Source of the DNA: Bacillota bacterium
GTDB lineage: Bacteria; Bacillota; Clostridia; Peptostreptococcales; Anaerovoracaceae
Length of the DNA: 56,686 nt
Assembly: GCA_030526325.1 (NCBI GenBank)
Contig: JAUNCY010000006.1
Span: forward strand, 1 to 56,686
Reading direction: 5' to 3'
The notes under the pieces are model-generated. The model was not told where the DNA came from, made no database searches, and worked only from the letters and a program-made list of their open reading frames with translations. The translations under genes were made by a program, and so were the position numbers. This document shows positions 9,346 to 18,412 of this stretch, in pieces (within the stretch, counting starts at the first letter, position 1; every line of letters begins with the position of its first letter).

Positions 9346-9972
9346 TCAACCCCTGCTTTTTTTCTTATGCCTGTTCTTTTTCTTCTTTCGGTTGTATCCT
9401 GCAGGCTTCTTCACCGGAATTCTGTTCGATTCTGCCGCAGGCTCGCCTTCTGTATTGTACCCCGAATATCCCGGCGGTATGAAAAGCTGCATCTGGAGGT
9501 TCGCATTTCTCAGATTATCTATTTCTTCCGTGAGATTTTTCACTTTTTCCCTGAGCACACGGTTTTCCTCATCCAGTCTTGCCGCCTCCCGCCTTGCCGA
9601 CTCGCACTCCTCCTCGATACTGAGGATTTCTTCTCTGGCGCCTTCGTAATCCTGCTTAGCATTTTTATACCCGTCTTTTGCCTTATCCCACAAACGGTTA
9701 TAACCTTCTATTTCTCTGTCTTTCTCTTTTATTATCTCAAGAGCCTCGTCCCTGTCGGCTTTAACGCTGTATAAGTCCTCCGCAATATTCATGGCGGCAA
9801 GCGTCATTATATCAACTGTAAGCGGCCGCTGTCTTCCCCCCAGCAGCAGTTCCAGTTTATCATCAACATATTTTGCATAACGGAGAATATCCCCCCGGGA
9901 AGCCTTCCCGGCAATATTGTACTGTTTTCCGTATATACTTACCCTTACCGAGTTATTTTTTTCACTTCCCAT
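9346..9972 (-). CDS. zapA: cell division protein ZapA-like, with long coiled coil
   Basis: A 208-residue protein. Residues 8-75 match the ZapA domain (V-S-I-Y-G-K-Q-Y-N-I-A-G, then the L-T-V-D-I-M-T-L-A-A-M-N-I-A-E-D-L helix). A long charged coiled coil (about 75-160) and a very basic lysine/arginine-rich tail follow. ZapA bundles FtsZ filaments at the division site. The extended coiled coil and basic tail make it longer than the ~100-residue classical ZapA. In Firmicutes zapA commonly precedes mutS2, as here. The ATG follows GAGGAGGGG. Confidence 0.85.
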   Translation of the reverse strand: MGSEKNNSVRVSIYGKQYNIAGKASRGDILRYAKYVDDKLELLLGGRQRPLTVDIMTLAAMNIAEDLYSVKADRDEALEIIKEKDREIEGYNRLWDKAKDGYKNAKQDYEGAREEILSIEEECESARREAARLDEENRVLREKVKNLTEEIDNLRNANLQMQLFIPPGYSGYNTEGEPAAESNRIPVKKPAGYNRKKKKNRHKKKSRG

Positions 9973-10008
9973 GGAAAAACCCCTCCTCTTCTATTAGTTG
10001 TAACTTTT

Positions 10009-10038
10009 ATTATACAATCTCACTGCAGTCTATGGCAA
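10009..10038 (-). promoter_or_regulatory. SigA-type promoter of the zapA-mutS2 operon
   Basis: On the minus strand TTGCCA (10033-10038) and a perfect TATAAT (10009-10014) are 18 bases apart, about 40 bases upstream of the zapA start and downstream of the pheT terminator. Confidence 0.6.
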
Positions 10039-10069
10039 TAAAATTTTGAAAAGCCTCAAATTTCACCCC

Positions 10070-10109
10070 AAAAGAGAATAAAAAGAGCCGGCAGCATCAT
10101 GCCGCCGGC
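10070..10109 (-). terminator. strong intrinsic terminator after pheT
   Basis: A 23-base nearly perfect hairpin (GCCGGC at 10104-10109 pairing with GCCGGC at 10087-10092, the inner stem continuing to a tiny loop) is followed on the minus strand by TCTTTTTATTC. It starts 17 bases beyond the pheT stop codon. Confidence 0.85.
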
Positions 10110-10126
10110 CGGTATAAACAATATTT

Positions 10127-12529
10127 CTATTCTTCTCTTAAAGATGCTCCGAATGCTTCTTTCAAAGCTGCCAGAATCTTTTCGTGAGGCTTTGATATTT
10201 CCTCGTCCGTCAGAGTCTTTGTCAAATCCCTGTATCTCAAAGCATATGCCATGCTCTTGTATCCTTCAGGAACCTGCTTTCCTTTATAGATGTCAAACAG
10301 CTCTGCTTTTTCGAGAAGATTTCCGCCGTTTTCTCTGATGACCTTTAATATTTCTCCGGATTCGGTTTCGTCCTTAACTACCAGAGCAATATCTCTTTCT
10401 ATAGCCGGATATTTCGGAATAGGCTTGTACAGAATTTCCAGATCACAGAGTTTGAAGAGCTTTTCGAAATCCAGCTCTGCCACATATACTCTCTCCGGAA
10501 GATTATACTGTTCCACTACCGCATATGAAACTTCACCGAAGATACCGATTACCTCGCCGTCTTTTGAAACGGATGCGCATCTGCCCGGATGGAAGGTATT
10601 ATTGTCTTTAACTGCTTTGTATTCTTCTCCCGTGATTCCCAGTTCTGTCAGCAGAGTTTCTACAACGCCTTTCAGTCTATAGAAATCGCAGTCCCTGCCG
10701 TACATTCCCACTGAAAGGGATTTAGGTTCCTTAGGAAGTCCTTCAGAGGTCTTGAATGCGTTAAGGAAGAGCCTTCCCAGTTCAAATGCTTCAACCTTGT
10801 CAATGTATCTTGCATTGTTTCTTTCAAGAACCTCAAGCATATTTGGAATGAGAGTTGTTCTCATTACGCTGTTTTCTTCACCTAGAGGATTGATGAGCTT
10901 AACAAAATCTCTCATGTAGCTGTCTTCGTCAACCAGAATCTTATCTACGCCTCTTGGGCTTACAAACGAATATGTCTGGATTTCATTAAGTCCCATTCCC
11001 ATGAGTTTATCCTTAATAAGATCTTCGATTTCTCTCTCAGGAAGCTTTGAAGCAACCTGAGCACCCGAAGGCAGTGTTGAAGGATGATTGTCGTAACCGT
11101 ATATTCTGGCAACCTCTTCCACGTAATCTATTTCCTCAAGAAGATCAAATCTTATGGTTGGAGGTGTTACAGTCATTATATCGCCGTCTGTTTCAACATT
11201 CATTTCCAGCTTTTCAAATATTTCCTTCATTTCTTCAGTAGAAAGATTTATTCCCAGAAGATGGTTTACTCTGTCTTTTCTTACTTTTGTCACAGGAGCC
11301 TTGACTTCTTCAGGATATACATCTACAGCTCCTTTTACAACAGTGCCGGCATTCAGCTGTTCGATAAGCTGACAAACTCTGTCTGCTGCTGTTCTGCATA
11401 AGTTGGCATCAACGCCTTTTTCAAACCTTGAGGAAGCCTCTGTTCTCATGCCTGCCATCTTAGCTGTTCTTCTTGTTCCGTCAGGATCAAAGCATGCCGC
11501 TTCGATGAGAATTGTATTGGTATCGTCTTCGATTTCGGAATTTAATCCGCCCATTATTCCTGCGAGAGCTATGCCTTTCTTTGTATCATTAATAAGCAGA
11601 CTGTCTTTGTCCAGTGTTCTTTCTGCTCCGTCAAGTGTAACGAATTTTTCTCCGTCCGCAGCGACATCAACAATAATCTTTCTGCCTTCAACGGTGTTGA
11701 TATCAAAAGCGTGGAGCGGGGTTCCGTATTCGAGCATTACATAGTTTGTAATGTCAACGATATTGTTGATAGGTCTTACACCTGCAGCCATAAGTCTCTT
11801 CTGCATCCACCACGGAGACTGGGCAACCTTGACATCTTTCACGACTCTTGCAACATATCTGCTGCATAAGTCCGGTCTTTTTATTTCTACATCTATGTAA
11901 TCTTTAACGTCATCTGTTTCGCTGCTGATCTTAATTTCCGGATATTTAAGCGGTCTTTCAAACACTGCAGCCGCTTCTCTTGCCATTCCGAGCATGCAGA
12001 GGCAGTCAGGACGGTTAGGTGTTATTTCGAAATCAACCACGTCTTCTTCCGTCTGATATTTTTCCGCGAAATCAGAACCGGGTTCAAAACCCAGATCCTC
12101 CAGAATCCATATTCCGTCTTTAACCGCAACAGGTATAACCTTGTCCTCACAGCCGAGTTCCTGGGCGGAGCAGAGCATACCGTTTGATTCGAGGCCTCTC
12201 AGCTTTCCTTTCTCTATCTTTCTTCCGTCAGGGAGAACTCCCCCGTCAAGAACCACAGGAATTACCGACCCCTCCGAAACGTTTGAAGCTCCGGTTATTA
12301 TCTGTACAACTTCCGATCCCACATCAACCTGCACCACGTAAAGCTTATCCGCCTCGGGATGCTTTTCAACTTTTACCGCTTTGCCGAGCACGATGCCCTC
12401 TATTCCGCTCATCACCTTATATGCTTCTTCGATGTTTGAGCCGGACATTATCATTTTATCGCAATATTCACTCAGCTTTATATCTTTTAAATCTATATAT
12501 TCGTTAAGCCAACTGATAGGTACTAACAT
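10127..12529 (-). CDS. pheT: phenylalanine-tRNA ligase beta subunit
   Basis: An 800-residue beta subunit of the (alpha-beta)2 PheRS. N-terminal residues 39-150 form the tRNA-binding OB domain. B3/B4 editing domains occupy about residues 210-400, a B5 domain follows, the catalytic-like core lies in the middle, and a C-terminal FDX-ACB anticodon-binding domain (about 705-798) begins with Y-K-P-I-P-K-Y-P-A-I-E-R-D. Full length. The start ATG (MLVPISWLNEYIDL) follows GTAGGAGGATTCAG. The pheS stop codon lies 10 bases upstream, so the two are co-expressed. Confidence 0.97.
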   Translation of the reverse strand: MLVPISWLNEYIDLKDIKLSEYCDKMIMSGSNIEEAYKVMSGIEGIVLGKAVKVEKHPEADKLYVVQVDVGSEVVQIITGASNVSEGSVIPVVLDGGVLPDGRKIEKGKLRGLESNGMLCSAQELGCEDKVIPVAVKDGIWILEDLGFEPGSDFAEKYQTEEDVVDFEITPNRPDCLCMLGMAREAAAVFERPLKYPEIKISSETDDVKDYIDVEIKRPDLCSRYVARVVKDVKVAQSPWWMQKRLMAAGVRPINNIVDITNYVMLEYGTPLHAFDINTVEGRKIIVDVAADGEKFVTLDGAERTLDKDSLLINDTKKGIALAGIMGGLNSEIEDDTNTILIEAACFDPDGTRRTAKMAGMRTEASSRFEKGVDANLCRTAADRVCQLIEQLNAGTVVKGAVDVYPEEVKAPVTKVRKDRVNHLLGINLSTEEMKEIFEKLEMNVETDGDIMTVTPPTIRFDLLEEIDYVEEVARIYGYDNHPSTLPSGAQVASKLPEREIEDLIKDKLMGMGLNEIQTYSFVSPRGVDKILVDEDSYMRDFVKLINPLGEENSVMRTTLIPNMLEVLERNNARYIDKVEAFELGRLFLNAFKTSEGLPKEPKSLSVGMYGRDCDFYRLKGVVETLLTELGITGEEYKAVKDNNTFHPGRCASVSKDGEVIGIFGEVSYAVVEQYNLPERVYVAELDFEKLFKLCDLEILYKPIPKYPAIERDIALVVKDETESGEILKVIRENGGNLLEKAELFDIYKGKQVPEGYKSMAYALRYRDLTKTLTDEEISKPHEKILAALKEAFGASLREE

Positions 12530-12539
12530 CTGAATCCTC

Positions 12540-13568
12540 CTACTTGAACTGTTCTATGAAACGCATGTCATTTTCGTAAAGAAGTCTTATATCGTCGATT
12601 TCATATTTTAACATTGCAACTCTCTCAACGCCCATGCCGAATGCGAATCCGCTGTATTTTTCGGTATCGATACCGCCGACCTTAAGCACGTTAGGATGCA
12701 CAAGACCTGCTCCGAGAATTTCAATCCAACCGCTGCCCTTGCATACGCTGCAGCCTTTTCCTCCGCACTTGAAACAGGATACATCAACCTCTGCCGAAGG
12801 CTCTGTGAACGGGAAGTGATGAGGTCTGAGCTTTGTCTTTGTTTCCGGTCCGAACAGCTGTTTTACAAAAGCATCCAGGGTTCCTTTTAAATCAGCCATA
12901 GTAATTCCCTCGCCTACCACCAGACCTTCCACCTGATGGAACATCGGTGAATGAGTTGCATCCGGAGTATCACATCTGAAGCATCTGCCCGGTGAGATTA
13001 TCTTGATAGGAGGCTCCTGTTCGAGAAGTGTTCTTATCTGTACTGTTGAAGTCTGTGTTCTGAGGAGAACGTTTTCCTGATCCGCAATATAGAATGTATC
13101 TGTCAGATCTCTGGACGGATGATTCTGAGGAGCATTCAGACCGTCGAAATTGTTAAACACAGTCTCAACCTCAGGTCCGTCGGCAACGCTGAAACCCATA
13201 GACATAAATATCTTAGTAATTTCATCTATAGTAACGCTTATAGGATGCTTGGCTCCCAGCTTTCTTTTTATGCCCGGAACTGTAACGTCAAGGGTTTCTT
13301 CTTTAATTTTAATAGCCTTTCCCGCTTCCTTAACAGCCGTCGAAGCCTCGGCAATCATGTTTTCTATGTTTTCCCTTACTTCATTTGCCAGCTTGCCTAT
13401 TACAGGTCTTTCTTCTTTTGATAATCCGCCCATGGATTTTAATATTCCGGTCAGCTTACCTTTTTTGCCCAGAAAGTCTACCCTTATTTTTTCGATTTCT
13501 TCCTTTGTAGATGCTTTGGCAATACTTGCTTCTGCACTCTCTAAAATAGCTTTTAACTGATCTTGCAT
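12540..13568 (-). CDS. pheS: phenylalanine-tRNA ligase alpha subunit
   Basis: A 342-residue class II catalytic subunit. An N-terminal coiled coil (residues 1-85) is followed by the catalytic domain, with motif 2 around F-R-C-D-T-P-D-A-T-H-S-P-M-F-H-Q-V-E-G and motif 3 as G-F-A-F-G-M-G-V-E-R near the C-terminus. A Cx2C...Cx2C-like insertion (C-F-K-C-G-G-K-G-C-S-V-C) is typical of this family. I use the ATG at 13568. A TTG six codons upstream is in frame, but it would place the AAAGGGG ribosome binding site inside the gene. No T-box leader is visible; the SpoU-type methyltransferase gene ends only 25 bases upstream. Confidence 0.96.
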   Translation of the reverse strand: MQDQLKAILESAEASIAKASTKEEIEKIRVDFLGKKGKLTGILKSMGGLSKEERPVIGKLANEVRENIENMIAEASTAVKEAGKAIKIKEETLDVTVPGIKRKLGAKHPISVTIDEITKIFMSMGFSVADGPEVETVFNNFDGLNAPQNHPSRDLTDTFYIADQENVLLRTQTSTVQIRTLLEQEPPIKIISPGRCFRCDTPDATHSPMFHQVEGLVVGEGITMADLKGTLDAFVKQLFGPETKTKLRPHHFPFTEPSAEVDVSCFKCGGKGCSVCKGSGWIEILGAGLVHPNVLKVGGIDTEKYSGFAFGMGVERVAMLKYEIDDIRLLYENDMRFIEQFK

Positions 13569-13593
13569 GAGGATTTCCCCTTTCAATTTATTT

Positions 13594-14409
13594 CTATAAC
13601 GCAGTATTCTGCTTATTTCTTTGTCTTAACGATTCATACATAAGTATGCATGAAGCCACCGCCGCATTGAGGGATTCCGTCTTTCCCTCCATGGGAATAC
13701 CTGCGGTAAGATCCGCATTTTCAAATATTTCCCCGCTTACGCCCGAAGCCTCATTCCCTATAATAATAGCAGTATCACGGGATATGTCAATATCATAATA
13801 GTATACGCTGCTTCTGGGATCGGTACATACAGTCCTTTTGCCGTTCTTTTTCATCATATCTACGAGTTCTTTGCCCGAAGCGGCATAAAACACCGGCATT
13901 CTCATAAGCGCTCCCGCCGCAGCTCTGGACACCTTGCCGCTGTAAGGATCCGCGGAGCCTTTAATCACCACAATTCCTTCAAATCCGGCGGCCTCAGAAG
14001 TACGGATTATGGTTCCCATGTTTCCCGGATCAGCCACCCTGTCCAGTACTATGAAATTTGCTCCCGGCTTTTCCAGCACGGAACTGTCCCATTCAGGCTT
14101 TCGCGCCGCCGCAAGAATTCCCTGAGGGGTTTCCGTTCCCGATACGGCCGCAAACATCCGGTCCTCCACGCTGTAAACCGGCACTCCTCTTCCTTCAAGT
14201 CCCCGGATTATATTTCCAGCAGCTCCGTTTTGTATGAAGCTGTCACTGTATAAGGCGAATTCCAGACCGATATTCTCTCTGATACTTTCTTCTATTACAG
14301 AGGGTCCTTCCAGAACAAACATTCCCAGTCTGTCTCTGTATTTGCGGGATTCCAGCTGCTTCAGCCTTTTTATTACAAAATTGTCTTTTGAAGTAATTCT
14401 AGTGACCAT
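13594..14409 (-). CDS. TrmH/SpoU family RNA 2'-O-methyltransferase
   Basis: A 271-residue RNA methyltransferase. The N-terminal substrate-binding domain (about 1-105) starts V-T-R-I-T-S-K-D-N-F-x-I-K. The SPOUT domain has motif 1 V-L-D-R-V-A-D-P-G-N-M-G-T-I-I-R-T (about 119-135), motif 2 I-I-I-G-N-E-A-S-G-V (about 212-221) and motif 3 I-P-M-E-G-K-T-E-S-L-N-A-A-V-A (about 236-250). It should methylate a ribose in rRNA or tRNA using S-adenosylmethionine in a knotted fold; the target nucleotide cannot be told. The ATG follows AGAAGGATACTGAAA. Gene order (this gene, pheS, pheT) is common in Firmicutes. Confidence 0.9.
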   Translation of the reverse strand: MVTRITSKDNFVIKRLKQLESRKYRDRLGMFVLEGPSVIEESIRENIGLEFALYSDSFIQNGAAGNIIRGLEGRGVPVYSVEDRMFAAVSGTETPQGILAAARKPEWDSSVLEKPGANFIVLDRVADPGNMGTIIRTSEAAGFEGIVVIKGSADPYSGKVSRAAAGALMRMPVFYAASGKELVDMMKKNGKRTVCTDPRSSVYYYDIDISRDTAIIIGNEASGVSGEIFENADLTAGIPMEGKTESLNAAVASCILMYESLRQRNKQNTAL

Positions 14410-14446
14410 TTTCAGTATCCTTCTAATTATTATACAGTTTCTTAAT

Positions 14447-14522
14447 GGACAGACTAAATCAGGGACAGACTAAATCGTCTGTCCCTGATAACCTGTCCGA
14501 AATTAACTTAGTCTGTTCCCTG
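14447..14522. repeat. REP-like nested palindrome between ftsZ and the methyltransferase gene
   Basis: The unit GGACAGACTAAATC occurs twice in tandem (14447-14460 and 14463-14476). A perfect 11-bp inverted repeat CAGGGACAGAC/GTCTGTCCCTG (14460-14470, 14477-14487) surrounds TAAATC. A third, inverted copy (AACTTAGTCTGTTCCCTG, 14505-14522) closes the structure. Such GGGACAGAC palindromes resemble REP elements moved by Y1 (RAYT) transposases. No transposase is in the window. It may also act as the terminator of ftsZ. Confidence 0.65.
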
Positions 14523-14535
14523 CGGCTATGTATGC

Positions 14536-15612
14536 CTAAAATCCTTTCGGTGATAAGAAGTCAGGAATCGGGAAATCGTTGTCCTGTCTCTTGTGAACTT
14601 CACCTGCAGGAGTATCGTTAGGAATGCTTCCGAAGATTGACATAGGTCCGTCTTCGCTGGTATCTTCGAATCCTGTTGCGATAACCGTGATTCTCAGTTC
14701 GCCTTCCATTTCTTCCTTGCTTGAGAAACCGAAAATGATGGATGCATCTCTGTCTGCAGCCTGCTCGATGATTTCGGCAGCCTGATTAACTTCAAGCATT
14801 GTAAGATCGTCTCCGCCGCAAACGTTGAGAAGGATTGCCTTCGCTCCGTTAATGGATGTTTCAAGCAGCGGGCTTTCGATAGCACTCTTAACGGCTTCTT
14901 CTACACGGTTGTCTCCCTTGCCGTTTCCAACGCCCATATGAGCAATGCCCTTGTCCTGCATTATGGATTTTACATCGGCAAAGTCGAGATTGATGAGGCC
15001 TTCTTCGCAAATCAGATCTGAAATGCCCTGAACGCCCAGTCTCAGAACTTCGTCCGCTTTGTTGAATGCTTCTTTAACAGAAGTTGTTCTTTCCGATGTC
15101 TGTAAAAGTTTGTCATTAGGAACAACTACCAGTGAATCTACGTTCTGTTTTAAAAGCTTGATGCCTTCTTCGGCATTTTCTCTTCTTCTTTTTCCTTCAA
15201 AAGTAAATGGCTTTGTAACAACGCCTACTGTAAGAACTCCCATTTCCTTCGCAAGCTTAGCGATATGAGGAGCTGCGCCTGTACCTGTTCCGCCGCCCAT
15301 TCCGGCAGTGATAAATACCATATCGGAACCCGCAATGATATTTGATACTTCTTCCATACTTTCTTCAGCAGCCTTCTGGCCAACTTCAGGATTTGCACCT
15401 GCGCCCAGGCCTTTTGTGAGCTTTTCGCCTATCTGTATTTTTGTTTCAGCCATTGACTTGTCGAGAGCCTGTTTGTCAGTGTTGACCGCAACAAAATCTA
15501 CTCCTTGCAGTTTTGCTTCTATCATTCTATTTACAGCGTTGTTTCCACCACCGCCAACACCAACTACTTTAATCTTTGCTAAATTTCCCTGATTTTCTTC
15601 AAATTGCAGCAT
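14536..15612 (-). CDS. ftsZ: cell division GTPase FtsZ
   Basis: A 358-residue bacterial tubulin that forms the Z ring. Visible are the N-terminal [17 protein letters not shown] segment (about 12-28), the tubulin signature [10 protein letters not shown] (about 106-115), the T7 loop N-L-D-F-A-D (about 209-214), and the C-terminal peptide I-P-D-F-L that binds FtsA/SepF/ZipA-type partners. The linker is short, as in many Firmicutes. The start follows ACAGGAGGTTACTTTT. It lies 80 bases after sbp, at the end of the dcw cluster, with no ftsA between ftsQ and ftsZ. Confidence 0.98.
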   Translation of the reverse strand: MLQFEENQGNLAKIKVVGVGGGGNNAVNRMIEAKLQGVDFVAVNTDKQALDKSMAETKIQIGEKLTKGLGAGANPEVGQKAAEESMEEVSNIIAGSDMVFITAGMGGGTGTGAAPHIAKLAKEMGVLTVGVVTKPFTFEGKRRRENAEEGIKLLKQNVDSLVVVPNDKLLQTSERTTSVKEAFNKADEVLRLGVQGISDLICEEGLINLDFADVKSIMQDKGIAHMGVGNGKGDNRVEEAVKSAIESPLLETSINGAKAILLNVCGGDDLTMLEVNQAAEIIEQAADRDASIIFGFSSKEEMEGELRITVIATGFEDTSEDGPMSIFGSIPNDTPAGEVHKRQDNDFPIPDFLSPKGF

Positions 15613-15692
15613 AAAAGTAACCTCCTGTTACCGTATATATGTCAGTAGTATATCACAAAAAAAAATCTTTTGCTACTTTAAAAAATGAAAAA

Positions 15693-16046
15693 TTATTCAC
15701 TTTTTTTAACAAAATACTTTTCAATAACAATACGTCTGATTACCGCGAAATTGTTAAACAATCTTCCGCCGAACACAATAATTGCGGCATAATAAAGCGG
15801 AACACCCAGTTTATCTCCCAGCCATGCCAGAAGTGCAGCCAAAGCCGCATTGCATATGAATCCTGTCAGGAAAATGATGGTGTTGTATTTCCCCTCCATA
15901 TGCGCTCTTAATGCACCGAACACAGAGTCCAGAGCGGCAAGCAGACCTACCGTAATATAAAAAGATAAAGCCACCGGATATGCAACATCCAGCAGTAAAC
16001 CTAAAATTATACCTCCCGCCAATCCCGCAATAACAGCAACAAACAT
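15693..16046 (-). CDS. sbp: small basic membrane protein (DUF1290, Sbp)
   Basis: A 117-residue hydrophobic protein with about three membrane segments (2-22, 30-48, 60-82) and a basic C-terminus. It matches the small basic protein encoded next to ftsZ in many Gram-positive dcw clusters. The function is unknown; a division or membrane role is inferred from location. The ATG directly follows the stop codon of the upstream DUF881 gene (TAAATG). Confidence 0.85.
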   Translation of the reverse strand: MFVAVIAGLAGGIILGLLLDVAYPVALSFYITVGLLAALDSVFGALRAHMEGKYNTIIFLTGFICNAALAALLAWLGDKLGVPLYYAAIIVFGGRLFNNFAVIRRIVIEKYFVKKSE

Positions 16047-16772
16047 TTATTCTCCCTCCTCTTCTTCTAATATCATATAATTCATACTCAAACTTCCTTT
16101 ATATGCAGGAATTATCACGGAATCGGATTTTTCTACGTTGAATATCAGTCCGTACTCCATCAGCAGATCTCCGTATCCTCCCGGCACCGTCATTGCCGAA
16201 TGAAGAGTAGACTGATCCCCCACAGCATATATATAAAAAGGCCTTGCATGGGTTCTCCCGTTGATTTTTACCGTATGACCGGAACAGGAGATTTCCGTGG
16301 CGGGGACATACCGTTCTCCGTTAATCGATATTGCCTCCGCACCGGCCTTTATCAGCTCGTTTATTATTATCATAATATCAAGGTCATGCACTATAATATC
16401 ATTTGCATTTTCCCATTCATATAAGTCTCTGACTCCATCATCCAAAAAGATGCTGATTCCGGGTCCCCTTACATCTGTAAAGCCCGCAGTCATTTTCGCA
16501 TCTTCGTAGTTTATCTCAACCTGAGCAGCAATCTCCGAAGCCGACACATATTCAGATTTATAATATTCCAGAGTCTGCTCTGTTTCCTCAATCAAACCTT
16601 TAAGTCTTTCAATTTCTTCTTTTTCTGCAGCCATTGACACTTCATTGTCAGACAGCACCTTGGCGGACACGAATGCATGTTCGCTGTTTGTAGTTTTCGT
16701 CTGCACAGTTATACACAGCCCCAGAATAAGACAGAATATGAAAATGCCTGTATTCCTTACTATTGACTTCAT
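16047..16772 (-). CDS. DUF881 family protein, second copy
   Basis: A 241-residue single-pass membrane protein: a hydrophobic segment at residues 8-25, a coiled coil (about 45-75), then the DUF881 domain with D-V-R-G-P-G-I-S-I-F-L-D-D, I-N-E-L-I-K-A-G-A-E-A-I-S-I-N-G-E-R and P-F-Y-I-Y-A-V-G-D. It is a paralogue of the adjacent upstream gene (8 bases away). DUF881 proteins are regular neighbours of ftsQ and sbp; their role is not established. Confidence 0.85.
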   Translation of the reverse strand: MKSIVRNTGIFIFCLILGLCITVQTKTTNSEHAFVSAKVLSDNEVSMAAEKEEIERLKGLIEETEQTLEYYKSEYVSASEIAAQVEINYEDAKMTAGFTDVRGPGISIFLDDGVRDLYEWENANDIIVHDLDIMIIINELIKAGAEAISINGERYVPATEISCSGHTVKINGRTHARPFYIYAVGDQSTLHSAMTVPGGYGDLLMEYGLIFNVEKSDSVIIPAYKGSLSMNYMILEEEEGE

Positions 16773-16780
16773 TTCGCCAC

Positions 16781-17521
16781 CTACTCAGCAGCCTGCGCAT
16801 AGTCAAACGAAATAACACCGGAATATCTGGGTATGTGAACTTCTTCCTCCGGAGTCAGGGACACATGAAGCCCATACTCATTCTGCATCGAATACAGTAT
16901 ACCGTATCTTATGCTCAGAGTTGACTCAAGAGTTGTAGGATTTCCTATGGCTTTCACCTCATACGGTGGCGCCGTAGCTACTCCGTTTATATTAATATTG
17001 TTTCCCGCCAGACTGATCTCCGTATAAGCGGTTATTCTCTGACCGTTAATTGAAATAGCCTCAGCCTCCGCTTCTCTCATTTTATTTACCAGAACAAGCA
17101 GCAGCTCATAGTTATACGTGATAATGCTTTCCTGCTTAACTCCCGGCTGTGCCTGAGGATCGTCAATGAAAACCGACACGCCTTTTCCGGTCACATCCGT
17201 AACACCGGAGGCCATTCTGTATTTTTCTATTTCTCTGTTTTTTTCCTGAAGAATAGAATTCTCATCCGTTGCCGAGTTTTCGTACTCTTTAACCTGATCC
17301 TCAAGACTCTTGAGTTCCTCCAGAAGAGCCTCCTTTTCATACTTCACTTTGTTAAGCTCCGCAGCGGATGCCTGAGCCTGAGCAAGAGATATCATGCCCC
17401 CGGCATAATTCCCGGTCTGGGCTGTGGTTTTAATCTGAAGCACTATCAAAAAACCTATTGCCATGGTGAGTACACATACAAGTATGTATCCCGATATCTT
17501 CTTTTTTCTGTTGCCTGTCAT
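16781..17521 (-). CDS. DUF881 family protein, first copy
   Basis: A 246-residue protein with the same plan as its neighbour: a membrane segment (about 10-27), a coiled coil (about 45-100) and a DUF881 domain with G-V-T-D-V-T-G-K-G-V-S-V-F-I-D-D and M-R-E-A-E-A-E-A-I-S-I-N-G-Q-R. The bulk of the protein should lie outside the membrane. It sits 21 bases after ftsQ and 8 bases before its paralogue. Confidence 0.85.
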   Translation of the reverse strand: MTGNRKKKISGYILVCVLTMAIGFLIVLQIKTTAQTGNYAGGMISLAQAQASAAELNKVKYEKEALLEELKSLEDQVKEYENSATDENSILQEKNREIEKYRMASGVTDVTGKGVSVFIDDPQAQPGVKQESIITYNYELLLVLVNKMREAEAEAISINGQRITAYTEISLAGNNININGVATAPPYEVKAIGNPTTLESTLSIRYGILYSMQNEYGLHVSLTPEEEVHIPRYSGVISFDYAQAAE

Positions 17522-17542
17522 TTGTCCTCAATACTCCTCATT

Positions 17543-18397
17543 TTATTCAATCTTAGGGCTGAAGGATATATAGCCGTTATCCCCGATATAAATAGTAGCT
17601 CTTTCAATTTTCTGAGTGCTCAGCGAATACAGTATTTCGTTGAGTTCAGTTATGTACTTCATCAGATTATCATATGTGCCTTCGCAGACTATATTCTTGC
17701 TGAAATATACTCTCATCAGACCATTCCTGAATGAAACCTTGTAAACAGTCAGGCCTTTTTCTTTGATAGAATCCGCAAGCTTAACTGCCAGACTGAAGTT
17801 TTTGCTGTCTTCCGGCGCAAAAACCTCTCCCGGTTCGAATTTCTCAGGAACAAATCCTTCCACTATTTTAAGGTCTCCTGCCTCATTCCTTTTTTCCAGC
17901 ATTACCATCTCATCGTCGAGATAAACAAAAAATCCCCCGAAATACGCTGCATACTCCGGTATTCTTTCCGCCACAGTTATTTTTAACGTGTGGGGCAGCT
18001 TCTTTGTTATCTTAACAGATTTTATATAAGGCAGTGTCTCCAGATTTGATCTGATTTTTTTACTCGACAGCGATAACAGGCCCTCTCCTGTCACTGCGCC
18101 GGAGGTTTCCAGAACAGACACCGTGTCGTAGTAAACGTTGCCTTCAACCACTATGGTTTCCACATCCGCAAGTCCTTTTTTATCTATATATGTCAAAATA
18201 CCGAAACCCGCAGTCCCGAGAATAATTATCAGAACAATCGCTATAAAACGTCTTCTTCTCCTGAGACGTTTTTTTCTTCTTATGGCCTGTCTTTCATCCA
18301 CACTCATTTTTTCCGGGATATGCGGAGACGTATCCCCGGTAGAATCCGCCTGTTCAGCTGCAAATTCCTGAAATTCCATGTCATTATATTCTCTCAT
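17543..18397 (-). CDS. ftsQ: cell division protein FtsQ/DivIB
   Basis: A 284-residue bitopic membrane protein. An acidic cytoplasmic tail and a basic stop-transfer region (R-R-K-K-R-L-R-R-R-R-R) precede one membrane helix (about 50-68), followed by a POTRA domain starting V-E-T-I-V-V-E-G-N-V-Y-Y-D and a beta domain. It recruits and regulates the septal FtsW/PBP synthase together with FtsL and DivIC. It lies 15 bases after murG in the dcw cluster. Confidence 0.9.
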   Translation of the reverse strand: MREYNDMEFQEFAAEQADSTGDTSPHIPEKMSVDERQAIRRKKRLRRRRRFIAIVLIIILGTAGFGILTYIDKKGLADVETIVVEGNVYYDTVSVLETSGAVTGEGLLSLSSKKIRSNLETLPYIKSVKITKKLPHTLKITVAERIPEYAAYFGGFFVYLDDEMVMLEKRNEAGDLKIVEGFVPEKFEPGEVFAPEDSKNFSLAVKLADSIKEKGLTVYKVSFRNGLMRVYFSKNIVCEGTYDNLMKYITELNEILYSLSTQKIERATIYIGDNGYISFSPKIE

Positions 18398-18412
18398 AAC
18401 ACCTTTTCAATA

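Noticed and set aside
14447-14522. CRISPR-like repeats
   Set aside because: There are only three copies, partly inverted and without regular spacers; the structure is palindromic.
13569-14535. A T-box riboswitch for pheS/pheT
   Set aside because: Only 25 bases separate pheS from the methyltransferase gene, and the 126 bases before that gene are filled by the REP-like repeat. No T-box core sequence was seen.
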